This document shows, in pieces, positions 45,801 to 52,871 of a DNA stretch of 64,000 nucleotides. Numbering within the stretch: position 1 is the stretch's first letter; each line of letters starts with the position of its first letter. The notes beneath the pieces are model-generated. The model worked only from the letters and a program-made list of their open reading frames with translations. It was not told the DNA's origin and made no database searches. The stretch lies in NCBI GenBank assembly GCA_033344915.1, contig JAWPML010000001.1:2600369-2664368 (forward strand), in the 5' to 3' direction. Position numbers and translations under genes: made by a program. This stretch comes from Acidimicrobiales bacterium (GTDB lineage: Bacteria > Actinomycetota > Acidimicrobiia > Acidimicrobiales > Aldehydirespiratoraceae).

Positions 45801-48800
45801 GGCACTCCCGCCGAGCCGAGATCTTCGACCCCGACGAACTACGGCCGGCTCTCGATCTCCTCAACGAGTGGTACCTCGAGGGCGAGGGCAGCGAACATCG
45901 AGCGGTGTTCGAGCTGGCCTGGGCGCTCGGGAGAACACAGGAATCGGACAGCACCGAACAGGCGGCCGCCCTCGCCACGCTGATGCACGACGACGTGCAG
46001 ATGAAGGACCACCGCCGTTTCTCGTTTCCGACAATCGACCGCGCCGCTTTGGAAGACGACCGCAGAGACGTCCTCTTCGCACCGTTTGCGGTGATCGTCC
46101 CGGAATACCTGGCCTTCAACGACCGTGGCCTGCTCATCGTGCAGGAGAACCGCGAAACCACCGACACCGGTGGGCAGGTGATCCATCGACAGTTGACACT
46201 GTTGGTCGCACGTGACGGGAAGGCCGCTCGGATCGAATGGTACGACGATGACGATCGCGACACCGCGCTCGCCCGGTTCGACGAGCTGACCGCCCCCGCG
46301 CCGGCCAACGCGGCGTCGCGGCAGCTCTCGTCGTTCTGGCAGGCGGCGTACGGGGAGCGCGACCTCGACGCTGCGTTCGCCATGCTGCGCGACGATTTCG
46401 TCAGCACCGACCGTCGGCGACTTGTCAGCTCGCCGACGCTCGACAAGCCGGAGGTACGCGACTACCTCGAGTTGTTCATCAACTCGACGAACAGATCGAT
46501 CGACCACGAGTTCGAGGTGATCGCCACCCGCGACGACCATCTCGTCCTCGCCCGCGTCGACCCCAGAGACGGTCGCAGCGGTTTCGGCCAGGAGATGCTC
46601 CAGCTCGGGGAATTCGGCGCCGACGGCCGGGCCGTGCGTGCGACCAGCTACTCCCCGGAGGACCGCGACCGAGCCCTGCGCGACCTCGAGGCGCTCGGCG
46701 GCCTCGGTCCGCTGGAGAACCCCGCCTCGCGCCTGGCCCGCTCGTTCTACGAATCCGTCTTCGATCGCGGCGACATGGAGCCCGCGCTCACGCTCGTAGC
46801 CGATGACTTCGCCGGCGAGGACCGCCGACCGCTCATCGATGTCCGACTCGGCAAGGCCGACCTCTCCGCCAACTTCGCGGCGATCGTCGACGACGCCACC
46901 TCGTGGGACTGGCGCCTCGAGACGATCGCCATCGCCGGTGACCGACTCGCGCTCTATCGCTTGTCCCCCGCGGAACAGGCATCGAGCTTCTCGAGCCCCC
47001 ATCTCCAGGTGATCGAAACCGACGGTTCCCGGATCATCGGCGGCGTCTCCTTCGAGCCCGACGACTTCGAGGCGGCCGCCGCGGAGATGCACCGCCGCTA
47101 CCGCGACGGCGAGGGTGCCGAGTTCGCGACGACGCTCGACCGCGGGTGGGAACTGCTGCGTCAGTTCGACGGCCCCGTCTCAAATCGGGCGGCGCTCACC
47201 GATGACTTCACCTACGTCGACCACCGATCGATGGGTTTCGGCACGCTCGACCGCGATGGCTACCTCGAGCTCCTCACCGTCGGGCGGGAGATGGCGGGTC
47301 ACCGCCGGGCCCTGACCCGGCGCATCATCGCCATCGACCACGACATCGTGCTCCGTGAGGCACTGATCGAAACCGACGGGCTGTCATGGCCGGCGCTGGT
47401 GATCGTGGTCCAACGCGACGGTCGGATCTGTCGCCAGGAGTCGTTCGACGTCATCGATCTCGACGCTGCGCTCTCTCGATTCGAGGAGCTCACGGCACCG
47501 GCCGATGGGCAACCCCTCGACGGGCAGCCGTATCGCAATCGCTGTCAGCAGATCGTCGACCGGTGCAACGATCTGCTCCGGGCCGGCGACTTCGACGGGG
47601 TCGAGAAGCTCTACCGCCCGGACTCGTCGTCGTTCTTCGCCTTCGACCAACTGACGTTGGACCGGGAGGGACTCATGGAGAGCCTGAAGGTCAGTCACGA
47701 CGGATCCGAGTTCGGCACCGTGGAACTCGAGACCGAGTGGTTGCGCTCGCGCGGCGAACACCTCGCCCTCGCACGCCAGACCTACGTCATCGAGGCTTCG
47801 TCGATGAACGCCATCCGGCATGTGGTGCGCGAGATCGATGCCGAAGGGCGGATCGTCCGCGGCTACACCACCGACGAGGACGGCCTGGACGACGCCGTGG
47901 CAACCCTCGACGAATGGTGGCTCGAGTCGCTCGACCCCGACCAGGCGCGCACGCTCGCAACGACGGAGTCGTTCGGGCCTGCGATCACCCACATGCCGAG
48001 GCTGACCCATGCGGGCGCGGTAGTCCGCGTCAGCGCTCGTTCCGCCGACGGCACCGACGAGGACGGCGCGATCGCGATGTTCGTCGACGGCGGCCGCGTC
48101 AGCGCGACCGACCGGTTCCCGGGCGAGGAATTGGCCCGTGCCGTCGCCCGCTTCGACGAGCTGACCGCCGAACCCCCCACGACTGTCAACCTGGTCATCC
48201 AGGCCTTCGGCGAAGACACCGGCTCCTTGGCATCCGGCGGATTCGATCCGCGGGAGGCGTACAGCGACGCGGTGATCGTCGATCATCGCCCGGGCGTCGT
48301 ACCGCTCACGTCGATCGACGGTCTGGCCCGGTCGGTCGCCGCGTTCGACGAACACGACATGGACTTCCGGTACGAGGTCGTTGCGTGGCGGGGCGAGCTC
48401 GTCGGCCTCCTGCGCATGACCCGTTCGACCGCCTCCGGGATGCGGTCCGTGTGGTTCAACCTCATCCAGGCCGACCACGACGGTCGACCGGCCCGCGTCG
48501 AGTTCTTCGGCGAGGACCATCTCGACGAGGCGCTTCGCCGACTCGATGAACTCTGGTGGGAGAACGAGAACCCGGGCATACGGCCATTCGGCGAACTCCT
48601 CCGCTCGCTCGGTGACCGGGTCGACGCGGGCGACTGGGACGGTGTCCGCGAGCTCCTCCATCCCCAGTTCCGTCACGTCGTCCGCAAGCAGCTCGAGTCG
48701 GAGGAGTACGACACCGAGGGCTTCGTCGCGAGCACCAAGATCTGGAAGGAGATGGCGGGCTCGGCAATCTCGGTCAACCGCGAGGTCGTCCGCCATGACG

Positions 48801-49000
48801 ACACATCCTTCCTGCTGCGCCAGGACCTCAACGCGACGGACGAAGCAGGGATGGAGACCCAGTGGTCGGCCCTGGTCATCGGCATCGGCGAGAACGGGCT
48901 CGTGAAGTGGTGGGAGGAGCTCGAAGCGGATGATCTCGATGCCGCGGTAGCTCGATACGAGGAACTGACGGGAACCCTCGGACCAGCGTCGACACCGTAG
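39854..49000 (+). CDS. Giant zinc-ribbon / class III cyclase / AAA / TPR / NTF2-array protein B
   Basis: The 3048-residue paralogue of protein A has the same order: two zinc ribbons (CTSCGEEN, CGECG, CATCG, CDECG), cyclase with FADLVGST, KFQGDGVMAGFG and INTAARIE intact, ATPase with GSPGVGKTR and VIVVDDIQW, TPR-like helices, then about fourteen SnoaL/NTF2-like modules against nine in A. The GTG at 39854 is chosen because a GGGGGAC precedes it at the same spacing as in A and the protein then begins MNCTSCGEEN; the ATG 29 codons earlier has no such support. A 74-residue TPR segment differs from A at one residue. It is among the largest coding regions expected in such a genome and shows no frameshift. 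Confidence 0.85.
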   Translation: MNCTSCGEENRPNAKFCGECGTPITRACATCGHNLHPTAKFCDECGSATTAAAEGPPPSEDRAVRRTVTIVFADLVGSTAFGERVDAETARREMGAYHELARDVIESHDGEVIKFQGDGVMAGFGVHDVSEDDADRAVRAGLELQRRFAAVIDGIRDRHSVEVGLRVGVNTGEVVIAEDDADMVGDPINTAARIEAQCTPGRVLVGEQTWRLTRSTVDYEVLGEVEVKGKAEPIATFQVLAAVEDEEVATPFVGREAELAALTAALENTIAEGAPQLVTVIGSPGVGKTRLAAELARRASEVTSFDLRVDRAGAATFDPVADLLRAVSELPAGLSNEAISEHLRAFVGEVDDADRLVPLLAGFVGAAPMRSTEESFWAARRLVELVVATRPAVIVVDDIQWAEPLFLDLLEHLVEWTEGAAFVVALARPEIRDIRPAFAEVGRRVTEVIALEGLDPTTMAELATGILGGKALPDELIARLPDSTEGNPLFVRELVRMLVDDEVIAETPSGWVLAIDADAVEVPPTIISLLASRVERMDDEERRVVEAASVVGSEFARGAVGTLLPNLGAAQLERILERLRRQEIVDATGSYWGDEPVWRFHHVLIRDAAYRRLLKERRIDMHRRVGQWTETTAAELGGEHEISIAFHYEQAHGYLRELGGDDGDAVDLGGRAADLLALAAERALARDDLASAGSLATRALGVLDESDPRRPELLLSTCEAWFGAGRVRDGAPHLDELRRHTGDDRIAAWTAAFEGQHVVLTEPDRLNEVEPIVADAAARLADVGDDAGVAKARLVRALILARTGRVGECEDELDAALAAARAADDRRRITAVLGAAPVAALWGPSPVARAGGRCLDIIRLLRITSASPMVEAVSIRCQAVLEAMRGRFDEARTLIDRSQAIVEELGLRHGILECRMFAGYIELLAGDPVAAEPHLRVAHAGLGTLGVGADAGQAAALLSRSLLAQGRTDEAAELADESADLAGQNLQTGIASRTAQAELAAHEGDLDTALRLADEAVAIGADTDLTMDHATALVGLADIHRLRGDEKEADHATSTANRLFAEKGAVVVVEAPSRTRFDLRSSSIDTLATRHGRAAAGALYGRRDVAAWEAMCLPDARFIDRRPLHDDMTGLAERRALQHDIVAGLRSYDTELVATRGEYLALFATTLRFGGDRSEISTLDVLEVDHEGLLVASVVFEEHEIQAASGELTERYAIGEAADYAEVLRTAWRQFEWMADTGEFAGEWVADDYVLVDNRRLLEATADRDDMAELAADVDLRTLFARTIEAINEHGLVVTFRSRSHDDAALAAEWDLIALHLIRDGKYARTEFFDGDGLDDALRRFEQLTVPATMENAATRLAREFWSALYDDLDVDAAVALVSGGTSDERGLSFPDFQSHMADYLELLLEGVTHVDHRMTPLAIRGDLHSINHIWSRFHPGDTESADYMVARVSDGRFVDSSIFDDLDEAYAELERQYREHEGAEFADVLDAISAQCRAIAELDVDATWDLAHRDCMVIDHRPLIRHETPLADMLDAQVETGMHGRMIVERFARLTEHGAVQIDHSDFRDKDGIPVEFRSCQLRIIRDGKCAHFEVFPEHAVEAACARFDELTATRPVSNRAFEVNKEFFRRILDDRDVDGARALRHPDWVNADERGLRLTELDATSAIQWFSVGGQPKRWSATAVAVRGDRVTLSEMTVEAAHERRFLVVSEIDESGLAIRDAHFEAGDLRPALDLLNRWYIEGEGAPYQEMIETGTDLAAAGQLPKEERIARLTEILHDDFTLVDHRAFSFPDIDRSALLELDDAEETRTSISPAFLRLAPNALLTISEEHTANTTGGEVFHRHLVVQAQRGGRVTDLEFFAEDQLAEAEARFEELVRADRRLRNLATAAADGFYARLARRELDGALAMLGPGWSMRDNRDLALAVLDRVTAESWFAQAIAEGARRWTTETIAIRGRSLAAMRIGAVGADAEWAYLLVIEADDGGHSRRAEIFDPDELRPALDLLNEWYLEGEGSEHRAVFELAWALGRTQESDSTEQAAALATLMHDDVQMKDHRRFSFPTIDRAALEDDRRDVLFAPFAVIVPEYLAFNDRGLLIVQENRETTDTGGQVIHRQLTLLVARDGKAARIEWYDDDDRDTALARFDELTAPAPANAASRQLSSFWQAAYGERDLDAAFAMLRDDFVSTDRRRLVSSPTLDKPEVRDYLELFINSTNRSIDHEFEVIATRDDHLVLARVDPRDGRSGFGQEMLQLGEFGADGRAVRATSYSPEDRDRALRDLEALGGLGPLENPASRLARSFYESVFDRGDMEPALTLVADDFAGEDRRPLIDVRLGKADLSANFAAIVDDATSWDWRLETIAIAGDRLALYRLSPAEQASSFSSPHLQVIETDGSRIIGGVSFEPDDFEAAAAEMHRRYRDGEGAEFATTLDRGWELLRQFDGPVSNRAALTDDFTYVDHRSMGFGTLDRDGYLELLTVGREMAGHRRALTRRIIAIDHDIVLREALIETDGLSWPALVIVVQRDGRICRQESFDVIDLDAALSRFEELTAPADGQPLDGQPYRNRCQQIVDRCNDLLRAGDFDGVEKLYRPDSSSFFAFDQLTLDREGLMESLKVSHDGSEFGTVELETEWLRSRGEHLALARQTYVIEASSMNAIRHVVREIDAEGRIVRGYTTDEDGLDDAVATLDEWWLESLDPDQARTLATTESFGPAITHMPRLTHAGAVVRVSARSADGTDEDGAIAMFVDGGRVSATDRFPGEELARAVARFDELTAEPPTTVNLVIQAFGEDTGSLASGGFDPREAYSDAVIVDHRPGVVPLTSIDGLARSVAAFDEHDMDFRYEVVAWRGELVGLLRMTRSTASGMRSVWFNLIQADHDGRPARVEFFGEDHLDEALRRLDELWWENENPGIRPFGELLRSLGDRVDAGDWDGVRELLHPQFRHVVRKQLESEEYDTEGFVASTKIWKEMAGSAISVNREVVRHDDTSFLLRQDLNATDEAGMETQWSALVIGIGENGLVKWWEELEADDLDAAVARYEELTGTLGPASTP
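43081..48980 (+). repeat. Protein-level array of about fourteen SnoaL/NTF2-like modules (gene B)
   Basis: Module starts seen include GALYGRRDVAAWEAM, FWSALYDDLDVDAAV, FFRRILDDRDVDGAR, FYARLARRELDGAL, FWQAAYGERDLDAAF and FYESVFDRGDMEPAL, alternating with DDFTLVDHRAFSFP, DDVQMKDHRRFSFP and DDFTYVDHRSMGFG types. Module ends read ARFDELTA. The count is by eye and one short unit near 47990-48170 is ambiguous. Confidence 0.62.
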
Positions 49001-49013
49001 GGGTCCGTTGCGC

Positions 49014-49019
49014 CAGAAT
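49014..49019 (+). promoter_or_regulatory. -10-like hexamer of the threonine aldolase gene
   Basis: CAGAAT six bases before the GTG at 49026; it supports that GTG over the TTG at 49008. Confidence 0.4.
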
Positions 49020-49025
49020 GCCGGG

Positions 49026-50039
49026 GTGATCGATCTTCGTTCCGACACCGTCACCCAGCCGACCGCCGAAATGCGCAAGGCGATGCACGATGCCGAGCTC
49101 GGCGACGACGTCTTCGGCGACGACCCGACCGTCAACCGACTCGAGGCGGTCGTCGCCGAGCGACTCGGCAAGGAGGCGGCGGTCTTCGTCACGAGCGGTA
49201 CCCAGTCCAACCTGTGCGCGTTGCTCGCCCACTGCGGACGGGGCGACGAGTACCTCGTCGGCGACATGGCCCACACCTACCGCTGGGAGGGTGGCGGTGG
49301 TGCGGTGCTCGGCGGGATCCAACCCCAGCCGGTGCCGATGCTCGCCGACGGCCTCCCCGACCCGGTCGCCATCGACGCCGCGGTCAAGCCGATCGACGAC
49401 CACTTCGCCCGCACCCGCCTCCTGTGCCTCGAGAACACGAAGGACGGCACGCCGCAGTCGATCGCGCGAATGGACGAGGCGCTCGCCGTCGGGCGCAAGC
49501 ACGAGCTGGCGACCCATCTCGACGGGGCGCGGATGTGGAACGCCGCGGTCGCCCTCGGCGTCTCCGGCGAAGAACTCACCGCCGGGTTCGACACGGTCTC
49601 CATGTGCCTGTCGAAGGGACTGGGCGCACCAGCCGGGTCCGTCCTCAGCGGCCCGGCGGACCTGATCGCCGAGGCCCGCCATTGGCGCAAGATGCTCGGC
49701 GGCGGCCTCCGCCAGGCCGGTGTGCTCGCCGCCGCGGGGCTCTATGCGCTCGACCACAACGTCGACCGGCTGGCCGACGACCATCGTCGGGCCGAGGCGC
49801 TCGCCGCCGGCCTCACCGAGATCCCCGGCATCACGGTCCTGGCCCGCAACACCAGCATGCTCTTCCTCGGCTTCGAGGATCCGCCGGCCGACCTCCAGTC
49901 GACGCTGGAGACCGCCGGGGTGAAGACGCTGATCTCGCGGCGCGACGGCAGCGGTCAGAGTCGTCTCGTCACCCATCTCGGCATCACCGACGCTGACGTG
50001 GAGACCGTCATCGCGGCCTTCGCCGACGCCCTCTCGTGA
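49026..50039 (+). CDS. ltaE: Low-specificity L-threonine aldolase
   Basis: The 337-residue PLP enzyme splits L-threonine or allo-threonine into glycine and acetaldehyde. The start IDLRSDTVTQPT and GDDVFGDDPTVNRLE are family signatures, LATHLDGARMWNAA holds the Asp that contacts the PLP nitrogen, and SKGLGAPAGS carries the Schiff-base Lys. GTG at 49026 gives the normal N-terminus. It follows gene B closely but has its own -10-like hexamer. Confidence 0.93.
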   Translation: MIDLRSDTVTQPTAEMRKAMHDAELGDDVFGDDPTVNRLEAVVAERLGKEAAVFVTSGTQSNLCALLAHCGRGDEYLVGDMAHTYRWEGGGGAVLGGIQPQPVPMLADGLPDPVAIDAAVKPIDDHFARTRLLCLENTKDGTPQSIARMDEALAVGRKHELATHLDGARMWNAAVALGVSGEELTAGFDTVSMCLSKGLGAPAGSVLSGPADLIAEARHWRKMLGGGLRQAGVLAAAGLYALDHNVDRLADDHRRAEALAAGLTEIPGITVLARNTSMLFLGFEDPPADLQSTLETAGVKTLISRRDGSGQSRLVTHLGITDADVETVIAAFADALS

Positions 50040-50095
50040 CCGCCACGCTCTTCACCCGCTGGTAGGGTTCCCGCAACCAAATCAGGGGGAAACAG

Positions 50096-50284
50096 ATGCT
50101 GTCCGGTTACCTGGATCCGGCGTCAGGGAGTGCCATCATCAGCGGCGTCGTGGCCGGAGCTGCGGGCGCGGTGGTCACGGCCAAGACGATGATGACCAAG
50201 ATGCGGCTCCGCAAGCGCGACGACGCGCCGGACCCGGCGGACGCCCCCACGACATCCGACATCGTCGACGAATCACTGCAGTGA
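50096..50284 (+). CDS. Small YLDPASGS-motif membrane protein
   Basis: The 62-residue protein has YLDPASGSAI near the N-terminus, one hydrophobic helix (about 12-30) and a charged tail. Small proteins with a YLDPGSGS-type start are frequent in bacteria next to methyltransferase or glycan genes, with no known function. A TAGGGT at 50064-50069 and a GGGGGAAACAG ribosome-binding site precede the ATG. It overlaps the methyltransferase gene by GTGA, so the two are coupled. Confidence 0.7.
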   Translation: MLSGYLDPASGSAIISGVVAGAAGAVVTAKTMMTKMRLRKRDDAPDPADAPTTSDIVDESLQ

Positions 50285-51693
50285 CCCCGACGGGTTCGTC
50301 GCCCGCCCACCCGAAGTACGACCGAGGCTCGTTTCGAGATCCCTCCTCTCGCGTCTGGCGAGACGGCGACCGCGTGTTTCGCGGGCTCGACGAGACTGCC
50401 GCCGCCGACTTCGCCCGCACCGAAGCTGCGCCGTTCTTCCGGGCCGGCCTCGACGCGGGGACCATCGTCGGAACTCGCCGCGTCGACGAGTCGAGCCCCG
50501 ATGGCCGCGCCTGGACGACCGTGGTCGAACACGACCAGATCCCCGTGGTCACCTATCCGCACGAGTGGTCGTTCTCGATGCTCCAGGACGCCGCGCTGTT
50601 GACGCTCCGGCTCGTGCGAGCGGCGATCGACGACGACATCACCACCAAGGACGCGACGGCCTACAACGTGCAGTTCGTCGGCACCCGGCCCGTCTTCATC
50701 GACGTCCCGTCGTTCGAGCCGTACCGCGACGGCGAGCCGTGGTGGGGCTATCGCCAGTTCTGCCAGCTGTTCCTGTTCCCGCTCATGTTCACCGCCTACA
50801 AGGATCTGCCGCATCAGCCGTGGCTGCGTGGGTCGGTGGACGGCATCACGCCCGAGCACGCCCGGCGGGTACTGGAGGGTCGACGGGCCGGCCACAAGGG
50901 GTTCCTCTTCCACGTGTGGCTCCATGCGAAGGCCGACAAGCGATTCACCGGCGGCTCCGCCGACACCGTCAACGAGATGAAGAGCGCCGGCTACAAGAAG
51001 GAGATCTTCATCGCCACGATCGACCGGCTGATCAAGCTGGTCGAGGGCCTCGAGTGGGAACGGTCGGAGTCGACCTGGGGCGACTATTCCCAGCGCGCCC
51101 ACTACGAGTCCAAGGAGCTGCTCCTCAAGGGCGACTTCGTCCGCAAGATCGCGTCGCAGCGGCACCGAGGCCAGGTGTGGGACGTGGGCGCGAACGACGG
51201 CATGTTCTCGCGGATCGCAGCCGGCCACGCCGACACGGTGCTGGCGATGGACGCCGACGATCTCGTGGTCGATCGCCTCTACCGGGAGCTGCGTGACGAC
51301 GGCACCGAGGGCATCGTCCCGATGGTGATGAACTTCGCCGACCCGACCCCCGGTATCGGCTGGACGGGCACCGAACGCCCTCCCCTTCCCGAGCGATCGT
51401 CGCCGGACCTGATTCTCGCGCTCGCGGTGATCCACCATCTGGCGCTCACCCACAACGTGCCGACGACCGCAATCCTCGACCACTTCGCCGCGCTCGGCGG
51501 CGAGGTCGTCCTCGAGATCCCGACCGAGGACGACCCGATGGTGAAGACCCTCCTGCGCCACAAGCGGGCCGGCACCCACGACGCCTACACGCTCGACGCG
51601 ATCGAAGCGCAGGCCGCCGACCGTTTCGCCGTCGCCGAACGCCTCGCGCTCCCCGGCGGCACCCGCGTCCTGCTCCACCTCGTCCCCCACTGA
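50281..51693 (+). CDS. SAM-dependent methyltransferase, large NoeA-like type
   Basis: The 470-residue protein has its SAM motif I late, VWDVGANDGMFSRIAA (about 299), with VLAMDADD and ILALAVIHHLALTHNVP further on. The first 280 residues (FIDVPSFEPYRDGEPWWGYRQ and others) are a conserved accessory region of this family, which includes the nodulation protein NoeA. GTG start overlapping the previous stop. Because of the glycan links of NoeA-type enzymes a sugar substrate is plausible (inference). A 39-base repeat begins at its stop codon. Confidence 0.75.
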   Translation: MTPTGSSPAHPKYDRGSFRDPSSRVWRDGDRVFRGLDETAAADFARTEAAPFFRAGLDAGTIVGTRRVDESSPDGRAWTTVVEHDQIPVVTYPHEWSFSMLQDAALLTLRLVRAAIDDDITTKDATAYNVQFVGTRPVFIDVPSFEPYRDGEPWWGYRQFCQLFLFPLMFTAYKDLPHQPWLRGSVDGITPEHARRVLEGRRAGHKGFLFHVWLHAKADKRFTGGSADTVNEMKSAGYKKEIFIATIDRLIKLVEGLEWERSESTWGDYSQRAHYESKELLLKGDFVRKIASQRHRGQVWDVGANDGMFSRIAAGHADTVLAMDADDLVVDRLYRELRDDGTEGIVPMVMNFADPTPGIGWTGTERPPLPERSSPDLILALAVIHHLALTHNVPTTAILDHFAALGGEVVLEIPTEDDPMVKTLLRHKRAGTHDAYTLDAIEAQAADRFAVAERLALPGGTRVLLHLVPH

Positions 51694-51728
51694 GTTGAGA
51701 CGGCGGGGTCAGAGTCCCGTCCCACCTC
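51690..51728 (+). repeat. Palindromic 3'-end element, copy e
   Basis: 39 bases starting CTGAGTTGAGACGG, core GGGGTCAGAGTCCC, ending GTCCCACCTC. The first TGA is the methyltransferase stop. It matches the reverse complement of copy f at 38 of 39 bases. Confidence 0.88.
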
Positions 51729-51738
51729 CCCCGAGCGG

Positions 51739-52812
51739 CTACAGGCCGGCGCGGCGATAGGCCGACTCGAGCTCCTCGTGGCCGGTGTAGCAGCCGAGGA
51801 ACACCCGGTTGCCGGTGTAGTGCGTGCGGCCGTGCAGCACGCGCCAGTTGTCGATCAGCAGGAGTTCGCCGGGCGCCCATGTGAGCTCGAGCGCCCGCGC
51901 CGGCTCGGTCGCCAGCGCCCGGAACGCCGCGTAGGCGTCGATCACCTCGTCGACCCAGCCGTGGGCCGGCAGCACCGGGGCACGGTCATAGTTGTTGAAA
52001 CTGACCTGGCGAAGCACGCCCTGCGCGTCGACCCGAAGCGGTGGCCGGTCGGCGTGGACGCTCACGCCAGGCTCGAGGTAGCGCCCGCCGATGTCGTAGC
52101 GGGCGAGCAGTTCGGCGGCTGTCGGTTCGCGTTCGACCAGGTCACGGGCCACGGCGAACCCGTCCACCAGGATGGAGTTGCCGCCCGCGCCGTCCCTCTC
52201 CTGCTGGGCGAAGACGATCGTGCCGGGGCAATCATCGAGGTAGGTCCCGTCGGTGTGGACGTCGAGTGCGACGGGCGCGTACGCGGAGTCCTGATGCTCG
52301 ACGTCGCCCGGCGCCATCCTCCAGACGTCACCGAACAGCGTCGTCCGGATCCCGCCGATCCGGCCGGCAAGCCGCCGCACCGCCGCGTCGCCGAGCGGCG
52401 CTCCGTCGAACCGGACCCAACCGAAGCGGCGCAGATGGCCGAGGGCGTCCGTCCAGGCCCGGTCGTCTTCGATCACCGGGGCGGGGAACGTCGTGACGAC
52501 CGGCCGAGTCGACCAGAGCTCGGCGCCGGAGTCGAGCCGGAACGATCCCGGCGACGGTCCGGGAGTCCGCGGCGACCGGACGACGGCGAGCAAGGCCGCA
52601 AGGTCGTGTCCGGTCGTGGCGCCGTCGGACCATCCGATCGTGAGCGTCTCGCCGGCGTTCTCCACCGAGACGGCGGCGACATCACGCGGTATCGCGAACG
52701 TGTCGACCTCGCGCTGGAGCGTCTGCGGGTGGACCGAGCCGGCGTCGTCACCATGGTCTCGCAGCCAGCGTGCGGGCAATTCGTACCCGTCGATCGTGAC
52801 CATGTCGCCCAC
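51739..52812 (-). CDS. Gamma-butyrobetaine hydroxylase-like Fe(II)/2-oxoglutarate dioxygenase
   Basis: The 357-residue protein has a small N-terminal domain (LPARWLRDHGDD, then VHPQTLQREVDT) like the DUF971 domain of gamma-butyrobetaine dioxygenase, and a TauD/TfdA catalytic domain with LDVHTDGTYLDDCPG (iron His and Asp) and IDNWRVLHGRTHYTG (distal His). The N-domain lacks the cysteines that bind zinc in the mammalian enzyme. Start GTG 52812 follows a TAGCGT by seven bases; the ATG three codons later is the alternative. The gene with its promoter is exactly framed by repeat copies e and f. Confidence 0.85.
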   Translation of the reverse strand: MGDMVTIDGYELPARWLRDHGDDAGSVHPQTLQREVDTFAIPRDVAAVSVENAGETLTIGWSDGATTGHDLAALLAVVRSPRTPGPSPGSFRLDSGAELWSTRPVVTTFPAPVIEDDRAWTDALGHLRRFGWVRFDGAPLGDAAVRRLAGRIGGIRTTLFGDVWRMAPGDVEHQDSAYAPVALDVHTDGTYLDDCPGTIVFAQQERDGAGGNSILVDGFAVARDLVEREPTAAELLARYDIGGRYLEPGVSVHADRPPLRVDAQGVLRQVSFNNYDRAPVLPAHGWVDEVIDAYAAFRALATEPARALELTWAPGELLLIDNWRVLHGRTHYTGNRVFLGCYTGHEELESAYRRAGL

Positions 52813-52819
52813 GCGGTAG

Positions 52820-52825
52820 ACGCTA
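52820..52825 (-). promoter_or_regulatory. -10 hexamer of the butyrobetaine-hydroxylase-like gene
   Basis: TAGCGT on the minus strand, seven bases before the GTG at 52812. It lies only eight bases inside repeat copy f. Confidence 0.55.
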
Positions 52826-52832
52826 GCGGCCC

Positions 52833-52871
52833 GAGGTGGGACGGGACTCTGACCCCGGCGTCTCAACTCAG
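52833..52871 (-). repeat. Palindromic 3'-end element, copy f (inverted)
   Basis: Inverted copy of element e with one mismatch in 39 bases. It begins with the TGA stop of the beta-propeller gene on the minus strand. Confidence 0.88.
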
